A DNA stretch of 35,465 bases from Alphaproteobacteria bacterium (lineage in GTDB: Bacteria > Pseudomonadota > Alphaproteobacteria > Bin65), in assembly GCA_021776685.1 (NCBI GenBank), contig JAJFFJ010000015.1, forward strand, positions 1 through 35,465, read 5' to 3'. The number at the start of each line of letters is the position of its first letter. Positions within the stretch are counted from its first letter, which is position 1. The notes beneath the pieces are model-generated. The model saw only the letters and a list, made by a program, of their open reading frames with translations. It made no database searches and was not told the DNA's origin. Positions 9,989 to 16,649 of this stretch are shown here, in pieces. Both the position numbers and the translations under genes were made by a program.

Positions 9989-10034
9989 GTCAGGCCTCTA
10001 TCGAGCGGGCCGACCGGACCACAGGGTCCGTCCC

Positions 10035-10643
10035 CTACCCGTGACGGATCATGGACAGGAATTCGCGGCGCGTCGACGGATCGTCGCGGAAAGCACCCAG
10101 CATGCGACTGGTCACCAGGTTCGCCTGTTCCTTGTGAATGCCCCGCATGGTCATGCAATGATGTGCGGCCTCGATCACCACAGCGACCCCCCGCGGTTCG
10201 AGCACCTGGTCAATTGTATTGGCAATCTGGGCGGTCAACTTTTCCTGAATCTGCAGCCGCTTGGCATAGACCTCGACCACCCGGGCAAGTTTGCTGATAC
10301 CGACGACCCGGCGGCGGGGCAGATAGGCCACATGGGCCTTGCCAATCACCGGCACCATATGGTGCTCGCAATGGGATTCGACGCGAATGTCCCGCAGGAT
10401 GATGATCTCGTCATAGCCCTCGGTTTCGGAAAAGGTCCGCTTCAGGAGGTCTTCCGGATCATCCTTGTAACCGGCAAAGAATTCGTCGTAGGCCCGAACC
10501 ACGCGATTGGGCGTATCGAGCAGTCCTTCCCGGTCAGGGTTTTCGCCCAGCCAGCGCAACAGCGTGCGCACGGCCGCTTCGGCCTCGTCCTGGGACGGTC
10601 GGCCGACGGCGCCAGCGGGGGCCGCGGAGGTGGAATCAGACAT
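10035..10643 (-). CDS. folE: GTP cyclohydrolase I
   Basis: FolE converts GTP to 7,8-dihydroneopterin triphosphate, the first step of folate synthesis. This 202-residue protein is the zinc-dependent type I enzyme: [10 protein letters not shown] supplies zinc ligand Cys92 and His95, and [10 protein letters not shown] supplies Cys163. [21 protein letters not shown] forms the substrate pocket. The first 20 residues are a poorly conserved Ala/Ser-rich lead. It precedes trkH by 46 bases on the same strand. A 15-base palindrome lies about 40 bases before the ATG and might be an operator, but I see no known riboswitch. Confidence 0.96.
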   Translation of the reverse strand: MSDSTSAAPAGAVGRPSQDEAEAAVRTLLRWLGENPDREGLLDTPNRVVRAYDEFFAGYKDDPEDLLKRTFSETEGYDEIIILRDIRVESHCEHHMVPVIGKAHVAYLPRRRVVGISKLARVVEVYAKRLQIQEKLTAQIANTIDQVLEPRGVAVVIEAAHHCMTMRGIHKEQANLVTSRMLGAFRDDPSTRREFLSMIRHG

Positions 10644-10680
10644 GAGTTTAGACCGTTTCCAAGGGGTCGAAAGGACGGCA

Positions 10681-10695
10681 AACCGCGACGCGGTT
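10681..10695. repeat. 15-base palindrome upstream of folE
   Basis: AACCGCG and CGCGGTT flank a single central A. It sits between apaG and folE, 38 bases before the folE ATG. A second inverted pair, TTCAC-N7-GTGAA at 10694-10710, overlaps it and the apaG stop. No T-run follows on the minus strand, so a DNA operator is as likely as an RNA terminator. Confidence 0.4.
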
Positions 10696-10702
10696 CACCG
10701 GA

Positions 10703-11095
10703 CTAGTGAATCTGGGTCGCAGCATGGGGACTGTCCAGCGAGAACAGGGGAATGCCCACGTCAATCTCGTCGCCTGCCTCGGTTACCAGCCGGTAGGACC
10801 CGACCATGAAACCGGAAGACGTCTCCAGCGGACAGCCGCTGGCATATTCATAGGCGTCGCCCGGCGGGATCACCGGTTGTTCGCCGACCACGCCGTCGCC
10901 CCGCACTTCCTGCACCTTGCCGTTGGCATCGGTGATTTTCCAGTAGCGCGTGAGCAGTTGCACCGTGTCATCGCCCTGATTTTCGATTCGGATATGATAG
11001 GCCCACAGGAATCGGCTTTCGTCTGGCTCAGACTGGTCATCCAGATAAACCGGCTTCACCGATATGGTGATATCATGGGTGGTCTCGGCGTACAT
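10703..11095 (-). CDS. apaG: ApaG (DUF525) protein
   Basis: ApaG is a small fibronectin-III-like beta-sandwich protein (PF04379) linked by genetics to Co2+/Mg2+ handling and dinucleotide polyphosphate metabolism; its biochemical role remains uncertain. The 130-residue sequence shows the family order: an N-terminal strand ISVKPVYLDDQSEPDESRFLWAYHI, then NQGDDTVQLLTRYWKITDANGK, VVGEQPVIPPGDAYEYASGCPL and FMVGSYRLV. Length is normal. It lies near metZ, an association often seen in alphaproteobacteria, though here an OmpA-domain gene lies between them. Its 3' neighbour is folE, 59 bases away. Confidence 0.94.
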   Translation of the reverse strand: MYAETTHDITISVKPVYLDDQSEPDESRFLWAYHIRIENQGDDTVQLLTRYWKITDANGKVQEVRGDGVVGEQPVIPPGDAYEYASGCPLETSSGFMVGSYRLVTEAGDEIDVGIPLFSLDSPHAATQIH

Positions 11096-11154
11096 ACGGG
11101 GCCCGCGGGTTGCGAAAAGGCGTGCTAAAGCCCGTAGTTAGGCCCTAAACCCCG

Positions 11155-11177
11155 CCGCGTCCACCCTTTGGGCGCGG
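11155..11177 (-). terminator. Possible hairpin terminator after the OmpA-domain gene
   Basis: On the minus strand CCGCG-CCC-AAA-GGG-TGGA-CGCGG can fold into a GC stem just past the stop. The T-run after it is short and interrupted, so the terminator call is weak. Confidence 0.3.
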
Positions 11178-11192
11178 ACCCGGCCGGTGCTG

Positions 11193-12530
11193 TTAGCGGA
11201 TGACGATTACCGCGCGGCGGTTCTGGCGATTGCGCACCCCGTCCTTGGTCTTCACGGCCGGCTGGGATTCGCCGACATGCAACGTGCGGATCCGGTCGGC
11301 GCGAATGCCGAGTTTCCGAAGCATCTTGGCCACCCGCTCGGCCCGTCGGAAGGACAGGCGTAGATTGTAGCCATCCTTGCCTGAGCGATCCGCATGACCG
11401 ACCACCTGAATCAGTTTGGCGTTGCGGCCCAGCGCATATTTGGCGGCTTCCTGCACGATCTTGCGCTGGCTGCGGCGGAGGCTGCTGCGGTCAAAGCGGA
11501 AATAGACCGTGAAACTACGGGCTTCCGGCTTCTTTTCTTCGACTACCGCAAGCTGGCGCATGTAACCAAGGAATTCCGTGCGGCATTTCTGGATGTGGGC
11601 GCTGTCGTTCCGTTCGGATGTGCGCTCCACCCAGCAGTCGAAACGCACCTGCGCCAGTGCCGCAATGCGCGCCTTGGGCGAGGTGCGATGGACGGCAAGT
11701 GCATCCACCAGCTTTTCACGCCATTCAACAAAGGTGGGCACTTCCTTGGTGGACAACAGGTTCCACCGGGCCAGCACTTCCGGCTCCGTCACCTTGACGG
11801 ATTTGCCGTTGGCGGCAGTCAGGCCTTTGGCGGCGAAGTGGCGGGAGTCGATGAAATCTTTCTGATCCTTTGCCTCGAAGTCGGCATAGGCGAGATATTC
11901 CCGGGCCAGCGTCTTGTTGAAGACTGACGCCGCCTTGATCGGCAGCACGGCATCTTCAAGTTCATCCACCCGATCGAAGAATGCATAGCGGCACTCGTCG
12001 ATCGCTTCCTGGGAATAGCGGGCCGAGGCGCGGCTGATCCAGCAGTCGTAGGACACCTGCGCTTTCGCGGCCACTGCAGGCACCTTTTCCCGGGCGCCGG
12101 CGCCATAGGTCCGCATCAGGCGGCCACGGCCCTCACGCAGCGCCACACCGGAGGCGCCACTGATGCGCCAAAATCCCGGGTTGTCCGGCTCGACTTTCTT
12201 GCCCGCCGCGGCAGCACGGGACTTGCGCTCGAAATGCCGGCGCCAGAAATCCCACGTATATCGCTCGCGTTCGGCGCGAATGTAGCTGTTGTATTCCTTG
12301 ACCAGGGCGTTGGCGAAAGTGACACCACCGCTCTCGGTGCTCTTGACCTTGACCACCTGGCCTTTCTGGTTTTTCGCCTGGGCTTGCTGCTTCTGGGCAG
12401 CGGTCTTTTGCTCCGGCCCGGTTTGGGCGCCAGCCACAGGTACCTGGGCCAGCCAAGCGGCAGCCACGACAGCGCCAACCGTACCGGTGGCGCGCCAGAA
12501 ATGTGATCGCGTTCGACGAATCCTAGTCAA
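11193..12530 (-). CDS. OmpA-domain envelope protein with duplicated periplasmic unit
   Basis: The 445-residue protein starts at a TTG (12530); no other start keeps the signal peptide (hydrophobic core about 17-35, AGA-QT cleavage). A Gln/Lys-rich linker follows. Residues about 75-190 and 207-325 are two copies of one unit: each has L-x2-EY, a HF-x2-K block, a GK-x-V segment and DCW followed 17 residues later by Cys (C163/C180 and C299/C316). Residues 339-445 are an OmpA-like peptidoglycan-binding domain with GHADRSG and NRQNRRAVIVI. It probably tethers the envelope to the cell wall. There is no beta-barrel. The paired cysteines suggest one disulfide per unit. Confidence 0.85.
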   Translation of the reverse strand: MTRIRRTRSHFWRATGTVGAVVAAAWLAQVPVAGAQTGPEQKTAAQKQQAQAKNQKGQVVKVKSTESGGVTFANALVKEYNSYIRAERERYTWDFWRRHFERKSRAAAAGKKVEPDNPGFWRISGASGVALREGRGRLMRTYGAGAREKVPAVAAKAQVSYDCWISRASARYSQEAIDECRYAFFDRVDELEDAVLPIKAASVFNKTLAREYLAYADFEAKDQKDFIDSRHFAAKGLTAANGKSVKVTEPEVLARWNLLSTKEVPTFVEWREKLVDALAVHRTSPKARIAALAQVRFDCWVERTSERNDSAHIQKCRTEFLGYMRQLAVVEEKKPEARSFTVYFRFDRSSLRRSQRKIVQEAAKYALGRNAKLIQVVGHADRSGKDGYNLRLSFRRAERVAKMLRKLGIRADRIRTLHVGESQPAVKTKDGVRNRQNRRAVIVIR

Positions 12531-12726
12531 CGTCCATTCCCCATATTCCGACCCGTCCCGTGCCTGCCAGCCGTTCTCCGGCCTTATGGTGCTGCGCGGT
12601 TCAGATCGAGGTCACTCACAAAGGACGCCGCCATATCCCCCAATAGTCGGCTTGCGTTATTGCACCTCATTGGAGGTGGCGTGACCGCGTGAGCGAGTAA
12701 AAAACTCCAACAGTCAAACAAAACGC
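12531..12726. other. Upstream region of the OmpA-domain gene
   Basis: Together with the metZ terminator this makes a gap of about 256 bases. It contains a small perfect hairpin (CACCTC-ATTG-GAGGTG, about 12664-12679) and grows AT-rich toward metZ. A minus-strand TTGACT near 12716 has no convincing -10 partner, so I do not call a promoter. Confidence 0.35.
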
Positions 12727-12757
12727 AAAAAACCGTAAACCAAATATTAATTTACGG
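12727..12757 (-). terminator. Intrinsic terminator of metZ
   Basis: On the minus strand CCGTAAA and TTTACGG form a 7-bp stem around an 11-base loop, followed at once by six T. It lies about 30 bases past the metZ stop and is a textbook rho-independent terminator. Confidence 0.8.
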
Positions 12758-12786
12758 CAATTGTGACCATTGCGCACGGAAAATAT

Positions 12787-14034
12787 TCACGCTCCTGACA
12801 GGGCCTGGTCCAGATCCGCCTTCAGGTCCTCTACGTTTTCCAGCCCGACTGACAGCCGGATCAGGGCATCGGTAATGCCCAACTGTGCGCGCTCCTCCAC
12901 TGGCAGGCGCTGGTGGGTGGTGGTCGCAGGATGGGTCACAAGGCTCTTGGAATCGCCGAGATTGTTGGAAATATCGACTATTTTCAGGCGGTTCAGCACC
13001 TGGAAGGCAGCGGCCTTGGCATCGCCTTGACCGTTGTTGATTTCGAAGGACACCACACTCCCGCCGGCGCGCATCTGCTGCCGGGCCAGTTCCTGTTGGG
13101 GGTGGCTGAGCAGTTCCGGGAATAAAACCCGCTTAACCAGCGGGTGATCCTCCAGATACCGGGCAATCGCGCGGGTGTTGGAGAGATGCCGATCAAGCCT
13201 GAGCGGCAGCGTCTCGAGCCCCTTGAGCAGCGTCCAGGCATTGAAAGGGCTCAGCGCCGGGCCGGTGTGGCGCAGGAACATCTGCAGCGGGCCGTCGATA
13301 TACTCCGACCGGCCCAGGATACCGCCACCCAGGCAGCGTCCCTGCCCGTCGATATGCTTTGTGGCGGAATAGACCACGATGTCGGCGCCCAGCTCAAGTG
13401 GCTTTTGCAGGATCGGCGTGGCGAAGACATTATCGACAATGACCTGGGCGCCCGCCGCATGGGCAAGCGCCGAGACCGCCGGCACGTCGATGATTTCAAG
13501 GGTTGGATTGGACGGTGTTTCCAGGAAGACGACGGCGGCAGGGCGGCTCAGCGCCGCCTCCCAGGAGGCCAGGTCCGTGCCATCGACGAATTCGGTTTCG
13601 ATGCCATAGCCGGGCAGCAGCTCGCCGACGATATAGTGGATAGAGCCGAACAGCGCGCGTGACGCGACCACCCGGTCGCCGGCCTTCACCTGCGCCATGA
13701 TCGACGCGAACACCGCGGCCATGCCGCTGGCCGTGGTGCGGCAGGCTTCGGCGCCTTCCAGCAGCCGCAACCGCTCCTCGAGCATCGCCACCGTTGGATT
13801 GGCGTAGCGTGAATAGATGAAACGGTCATTCTCGCCTTTGAAGGCGGCCTCGGCGTCCTCCGCGCGCGGATAGACAAAACCGGAATTCAGGAACAGCGCT
13901 TCGCTGGTTTCGCCAAAGGCCGAGCGCATGGTCCCGCCGCGCACAAGCAGTGTCTCTTCGTGCCACTCCCCTTCGGGCAACGCAGAGGTGATCGGTGGTA
14001 CGGCCAGCGGCGGCTCGGTCAGAAGTTCGGTCAT
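12787..14034 (-). CDS. metZ: O-succinylhomoserine sulfhydrylase (Cys/Met PLP enzyme)
   Basis: MetZ makes homocysteine directly from an acylated homoserine and sulfide. With the ATG at 14034 (MTELLTEPPL) it has 415 residues. The fold-type I PLP motifs are clear: SRYANPTVAMLEERLRLLEGAEA, ASGMAA, and VYSATKHIDGQGR with Lys226 as the PLP lysine. Sequence resembles MetZ more than cystathionine synthase/lyase because of the LALFLNSGFVY-type block and GRCLGGGILG. The SAM-II riboswitch in front strongly supports a methionine-pathway role. O-acetyl versus O-succinyl substrate cannot be told from motifs alone. The gene is monocistronic, with terminators on both sides. Confidence 0.92.
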   Translation of the reverse strand: MTELLTEPPLAVPPITSALPEGEWHEETLLVRGGTMRSAFGETSEALFLNSGFVYPRAEDAEAAFKGENDRFIYSRYANPTVAMLEERLRLLEGAEACRTTASGMAAVFASIMAQVKAGDRVVASRALFGSIHYIVGELLPGYGIETEFVDGTDLASWEAALSRPAAVVFLETPSNPTLEIIDVPAVSALAHAAGAQVIVDNVFATPILQKPLELGADIVVYSATKHIDGQGRCLGGGILGRSEYIDGPLQMFLRHTGPALSPFNAWTLLKGLETLPLRLDRHLSNTRAIARYLEDHPLVKRVLFPELLSHPQQELARQQMRAGGSVVSFEINNGQGDAKAAAFQVLNRLKIVDISNNLGDSKSLVTHPATTTHQRLPVEERAQLGITDALIRLSVGLENVEDLKADLDQALSGA

Positions 14035-14051
14035 CAGGGACCCCGGAAAGC

Positions 14052-14088
14052 AAAAAACCCAACCGGCCTGCCTGCAGCCAATTGGGTT
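14052..14088 (-). terminator. Leader terminator between SAM-II aptamer and metZ
   Basis: On the minus strand AACCCAATTGGC pairs with GCCGGTTGGGTT (12 bp including two G-T) around a 9-base loop, followed by a run of T, only 18 bases before the metZ ATG. An outer CCCCG/CGGGG pairing would also cover the purine stretch nearest the start codon. It probably acts as the expression platform. Confidence 0.75.
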
Positions 14089-14132
14089 CGGGGCTCTCCG
14101 AAAGTCCACGATTGTGGGATTTCCGGCGCCGA

Positions 14133-14190
14133 CTCCTCTTTAGCTGCTTGTTTTACGTGGCCGCAATCCGGTCGACAAATCGCCACGAAC
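14133..14190 (-). ncRNA. SAM-II riboswitch of metZ
   Basis: Read on the minus strand, the element has the SAM-II consensus in order: CGTGGCGATTTG, a loop, GATTGC-GGCCACGTAAAACAA, then GCTAAAGAGG. CGTGGC pairs with GCCACG as the P1 stem, and the conserved GCTAAA-AGG tail forms the pseudoknot. This class is found upstream of metA, metZ and metC in alphaproteobacteria and lowers expression when S-adenosylmethionine is abundant. It starts just after the predicted transcription start and is followed by an intrinsic terminator. Confidence 0.9.
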
Positions 14191-14197
14191 TGACGGG

Positions 14198-14226
14198 GAC
14201 ATAAGCCCTCCGCCAGAAATTGTCAA
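14198..14226 (-). promoter_or_regulatory. metZ promoter
   Basis: On the minus strand TTGACA (14226-14221) and TATGTC (14203-14198) are 17 bases apart. The -35 is a perfect match. Transcription would begin near 14191, directly before the aptamer. The pair ATGTCCCC (14227-14234) and GGGGACAT (14195-14202) forms an inverted repeat bracketing the promoter, with centres 32 bases apart. Confidence 0.75.
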
Positions 14227-14238
14227 ATGTCCCCGGGT

Positions 14239-15219
14239 TCAGCCGTCGGCCTGGGGCGCGACGCAGCTGCCACCGCCCAGGACGCAGAAGCGTGCGCAGT
14301 GGGGATGGTTGAGCGCCACACTGTCGGTCGCGTCTGCGAGGGTTTCACCCATTTCAAATTCGGCGTCGTAGGGCAGCAGCGTACAGGGCGTCACCACCGG
14401 GGCCGCAGCCCCCTTGCGCTTCACCACCATGCGTGAGGTGGCGCACATCATCTCGGCGGGATCGACGTCGAGGATGCCCCAACAGGATGTAGTGATCTCG
14501 GGCACGTCCTGATCCGCATCCATCTCCGGCAGCAGATGCAGCCGCGCCGGGTCGTCAGCATCCAGGCGAATGCCGTGGGCGGCAAACATGCGGCGGTACC
14601 CATCGCGGAGTTGCGCCACGCTTTCCTGCCAGCAGGTGCGGCCGGCCACGGACAGATTGATGCCCTCGTCCGCCAGCCACATCAGCCCCGCCACCATAGG
14701 CTCCCAACTGCGCGCGCCGCGTTCCAGCTCGTGCAGGGTTTCGGAATAATGGTCGACGGAAACACGGACCGACAGCTGCGCGCCATAACGGCGATTGAGG
14801 TCGGCCAACGCCGGCTGGTGCAACGCCATCGGCTTCATGGCATTGGACAACACCAGAACGCGGTGGCCGCGGCGGAGCGCGTCTTCCAGCATGGCGATGA
14901 TCTCAGGCGCCATAAAGGGTTCACCGCCGGTGAAGCCGATCTCGCCCACCGGCCAGCCAAGGGCGTCGATTTCGTCCAGATAGACGGCCACTTCCGCTGC
15001 GCTCAACCAGATCAGTTGGTCATTGGTGGGCGACGATTCGATATAGCAGTGACCGCAGGCCAGATTGCAGAGCGTGCCCGTGTTGAACCACAGGGTTTCC
15101 ATTCTCCGGAAGTCCACAGCCGCGCGCGGCTGTCCGTCTGCGGTCACCTGGGGATCGCGAAACTTGGCGGTATCAAGCTCGGGTGCGTCGGCCTTCAGCG
15201 CGTCGGCGGGATGCATCAT
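14239..15219 (-). CDS. Radical SAM protein with C-terminal cysteine cluster
   Basis: The start is set at the ATG-ATG pair (15219/15216), giving 325-326 residues; an earlier in-frame start at 15315 adds a low-complexity Arg-rich lead. CNLACGHCY (C51, C55, C58) binds the radical SAM 4Fe-4S cluster, and GFTGGEPF is the SAM-contact motif. Further cysteines at 196, 246, 259, 279, 308, 312 and 319 suggest a SPASM/Twitch-like auxiliary cluster domain. Such proteins modify peptides or small metabolites. No precursor peptide or partner enzyme is adjacent, so the substrate is unknown. The stop lies close to the metZ promoter, from which this gene is separately transcribed. Confidence 0.83.
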   Translation of the reverse strand: MMHPADALKADAPELDTAKFRDPQVTADGQPRAAVDFRRMETLWFNTGTLCNLACGHCYIESSPTNDQLIWLSAAEVAVYLDEIDALGWPVGEIGFTGGEPFMAPEIIAMLEDALRRGHRVLVLSNAMKPMALHQPALADLNRRYGAQLSVRVSVDHYSETLHELERGARSWEPMVAGLMWLADEGINLSVAGRTCWQESVAQLRDGYRRMFAAHGIRLDADDPARLHLLPEMDADQDVPEITTSCWGILDVDPAEMMCATSRMVVKRKGAAAPVVTPCTLLPYDAEFEMGETLADATDSVALNHPHCARFCVLGGGSCVAPQADG

Positions 15220-15453
15220 GTTTGGTGTCTGCCCAAGTTGCGTAGCGGACTGATTTGCGGCGGGCCGCCGCGACCGTCTCTCGTTGCCGTCCCGCGCCCT
15301 GTCTGGTGTCACCAATTGGGACAGATGCTGGCTGCTGGCCAGTCACGATTGTGTGACAGGTTTGCCGACAAGGTAGCCGCCTGCAACGGGTTTTCAATGC
15401 AGGGACACGGCTGCGTGGGAGGCCAGTGGATAAGCCTGATGGGCCGCCGGCAT
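15220..15453. other. Gap upstream of the radical SAM gene
   Basis: No gene is supported here. It holds two short symmetric sequences, CCAATTGG at 15312-15319 and GTCAC-N6-GTGAC at 15342-15357, which could be regulator sites. No clear -35/-10 pair was found. Confidence 0.3.
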
Positions 15454-15777
15454 TCAGGGCAGCCACTCGGGTTCATCCAGAAAGGCCCTGATCTCGGCCA
15501 CTTCGAACTCGCGTAGGCCGTCCCGGGCTGCAGATCGCCAGCGGCGCATCACCAACACCAGTTCCCGCCGGTCCACCTGAACTGCACCCAGATCGACCGC
15601 CGCCCGCCGGCGTGGCTGGGACAGGTCGTAATGCGGGAAGCTCTTCGCCTGAAACCAGATCTGCAGCATGCCAATCTCGCCCGCCATTGCGTGCAGCTCA
15701 TCCAAACTGTCCGCCACCATGTGACACATCTCCATGTCGCGAAACGGGATGCGGGCAAAGTCCACATAGACGGCCAA
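15454..15777 (-). CDS. DUF4031 domain protein
   Basis: The family (PF13223) begins at the conserved AVYVDFARIPFRDMEMCHM, so I place the start at the TTG at 15777, with GGGAG about seven bases upstream, giving 107 residues. A frame open to 15891 would add a low-complexity stretch made by the 11-base tandem repeat and is unlikely. Conserved blocks are HMVADSLDELHAMAGEIGM, WFQAKSFPHYDLS and AAVDLGAVQVDRRELV. The HM..D and SFPHYD residues look like a metal or catalytic site, but the family has no established function that I know of. It lies between a radical SAM gene and a tRNA. Confidence 0.8.
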   Translation of the reverse strand: MAVYVDFARIPFRDMEMCHMVADSLDELHAMAGEIGMLQIWFQAKSFPHYDLSQPRRRAAVDLGAVQVDRRELVLVMRRWRSAARDGLREFEVAEIRAFLDEPEWLP

Positions 15778-15808
15778 GAAGATCTCCCTGGAAGAAGTGC
15801 GGTCACGC

Positions 15809-15852
15809 GGTGATTGCGTGGTGATTGCGTGGTGATTGCGCGGTGACTGCGG
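15809..15852. repeat. 11-base tandem repeat, four copies
   Basis: GGTGATTGCGT at 15809, 15820, and with one and two changes at 15831 and 15842. It lies upstream of the DUF4031 start, outside the supported coding region, so copy number could vary without affecting the protein. Confidence 0.85.
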
Positions 15853-15930
15853 GCAACCGGCAGAGCCTAGCGGCACCGGCAGCGTTTTCAACGCCCGATA
15901 TCGGGGTCACCCGCCCACAATGCGAATTCC

Positions 15931-15959
15931 TTGGTCGCCTTGCCCCTCGCCCCTATAAT
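15931..15959 (+). promoter_or_regulatory. Promoter of tRNA-Gly
   Basis: A perfect TATAAT (15954-15959) lies 17 bases after TTGGTC (15931-15936), a weak -35. The -10 ends 13 bases before the tRNA 5' end, leaving a very short leader. Confidence 0.65.
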
Positions 15960-15972
15960 CAGCGCAGTATTC

Positions 15973-16048
<76 letters not shown>

Positions 16049-16072
16049 TCCATTGGCCAAGGAGGTCCGCCC

Positions 16073-16528
16073 ATGCGCGCGCTATCTAATTTCACCGCCG
16101 TGATTGTCGCCGCCGTCTCGCTGTTTGCATTCGCCAGCCTCGCTCAGGCGGCCGACGCAGTTGTCGGCAAATGGCTGACCAAGGGCGGTAAGAGCCATGT
16201 TGAGATTACCAACTGCGGCGCCAGCCTGTGCGGCAAGATCGTCTGGCTGAAGGAGCCCAACAACAAGGCGGGCAAGCCCAAACTGGACATCCGCAACAAG
16301 AAAACGGCCATGCGCGGCCGACCGCTGATGGGCCTGGCAATGCTGCAGGGCTTCAAAAAGGCTGACGACAAGGGCGCCCGCTGGACCGGCGGCACCATTT
16401 ACAACGCTGAAGATGGCAAGACCTACAATTGCTACATCCAGCTTCAATCGGACGGCCGGCTGAAAGTGCGCGGCTATGTGGCGATCAAGCTGCTGGGCAA
16501 GACCCAGTACTGGACGCGGGTGAAATAG
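16073..16528 (+). CDS. DUF2147 secreted protein
   Basis: This 151-residue protein starts at the ATG at 16073, with AAGGAGGT six bases before, only 24 bases after the tRNA. A signal peptide is clear (VIVAAVSLFAFASLAQA, cleaved before ADAVVGKW). The mature part matches the DUF2147 family: VGKWLTKGGKSHVEI, the cysteine pair NCGASLCGKIVWL, and WTGGTIYNAEDGKTYNCYIQL with KVRGYVAIKLLGKTQYWTR. The family is predicted to be a periplasmic or outer-surface beta-barrel-like small protein, possibly lipid-binding, with no known activity. The preceding in-frame codons belong to the tRNA and are not translated. Confidence 0.88.
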   Translation: MRALSNFTAVIVAAVSLFAFASLAQAADAVVGKWLTKGGKSHVEITNCGASLCGKIVWLKEPNNKAGKPKLDIRNKKTAMRGRPLMGLAMLQGFKKADDKGARWTGGTIYNAEDGKTYNCYIQLQSDGRLKVRGYVAIKLLGKTQYWTRVK

Positions 16529-16582
16529 CGCGCGACGGTCCGCGGCCCGGGCCTCACAAAGAATTCATGCCGTTGTGTGCTG

Positions 16583-16606
16583 CTTTGGCCCAATCTAGGG
16601 CCAAAG
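16583..16606. repeat. 9-bp inverted repeat between DUF2147 gene and oxidoreductase gene
   Basis: CTTTGGCCC and GGGCCAAAG flank AATCTA. The stem is perfect but no T-run follows on either strand, so it could be a weak terminator of the upstream gene or an operator for the oxidoreductase, whose ATG lies 43 bases on. Confidence 0.5.
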
Positions 16607-16649
16607 GGCGCCCACGCGCGCGCAGCCAAAAATCATCAGGGGCCCAGAC

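Noticed and set aside
9441-10706. 421-codon plus-strand frame opposite trkH and folE
   Set aside because: It crosses two well-supported minus-strand genes and shows no recognisable domain.
12664-12679. CACCTC-ATTG-GAGGTG hairpin as a terminator
   Set aside because: No T-run on either strand and a proper metZ terminator lies closer to metZ.
15772-15891. Longer DUF4031 protein including the tandem repeat as coding sequence
   Set aside because: The family begins at the AVYVD block and a good ribosome site lies just before the TTG at 15777.
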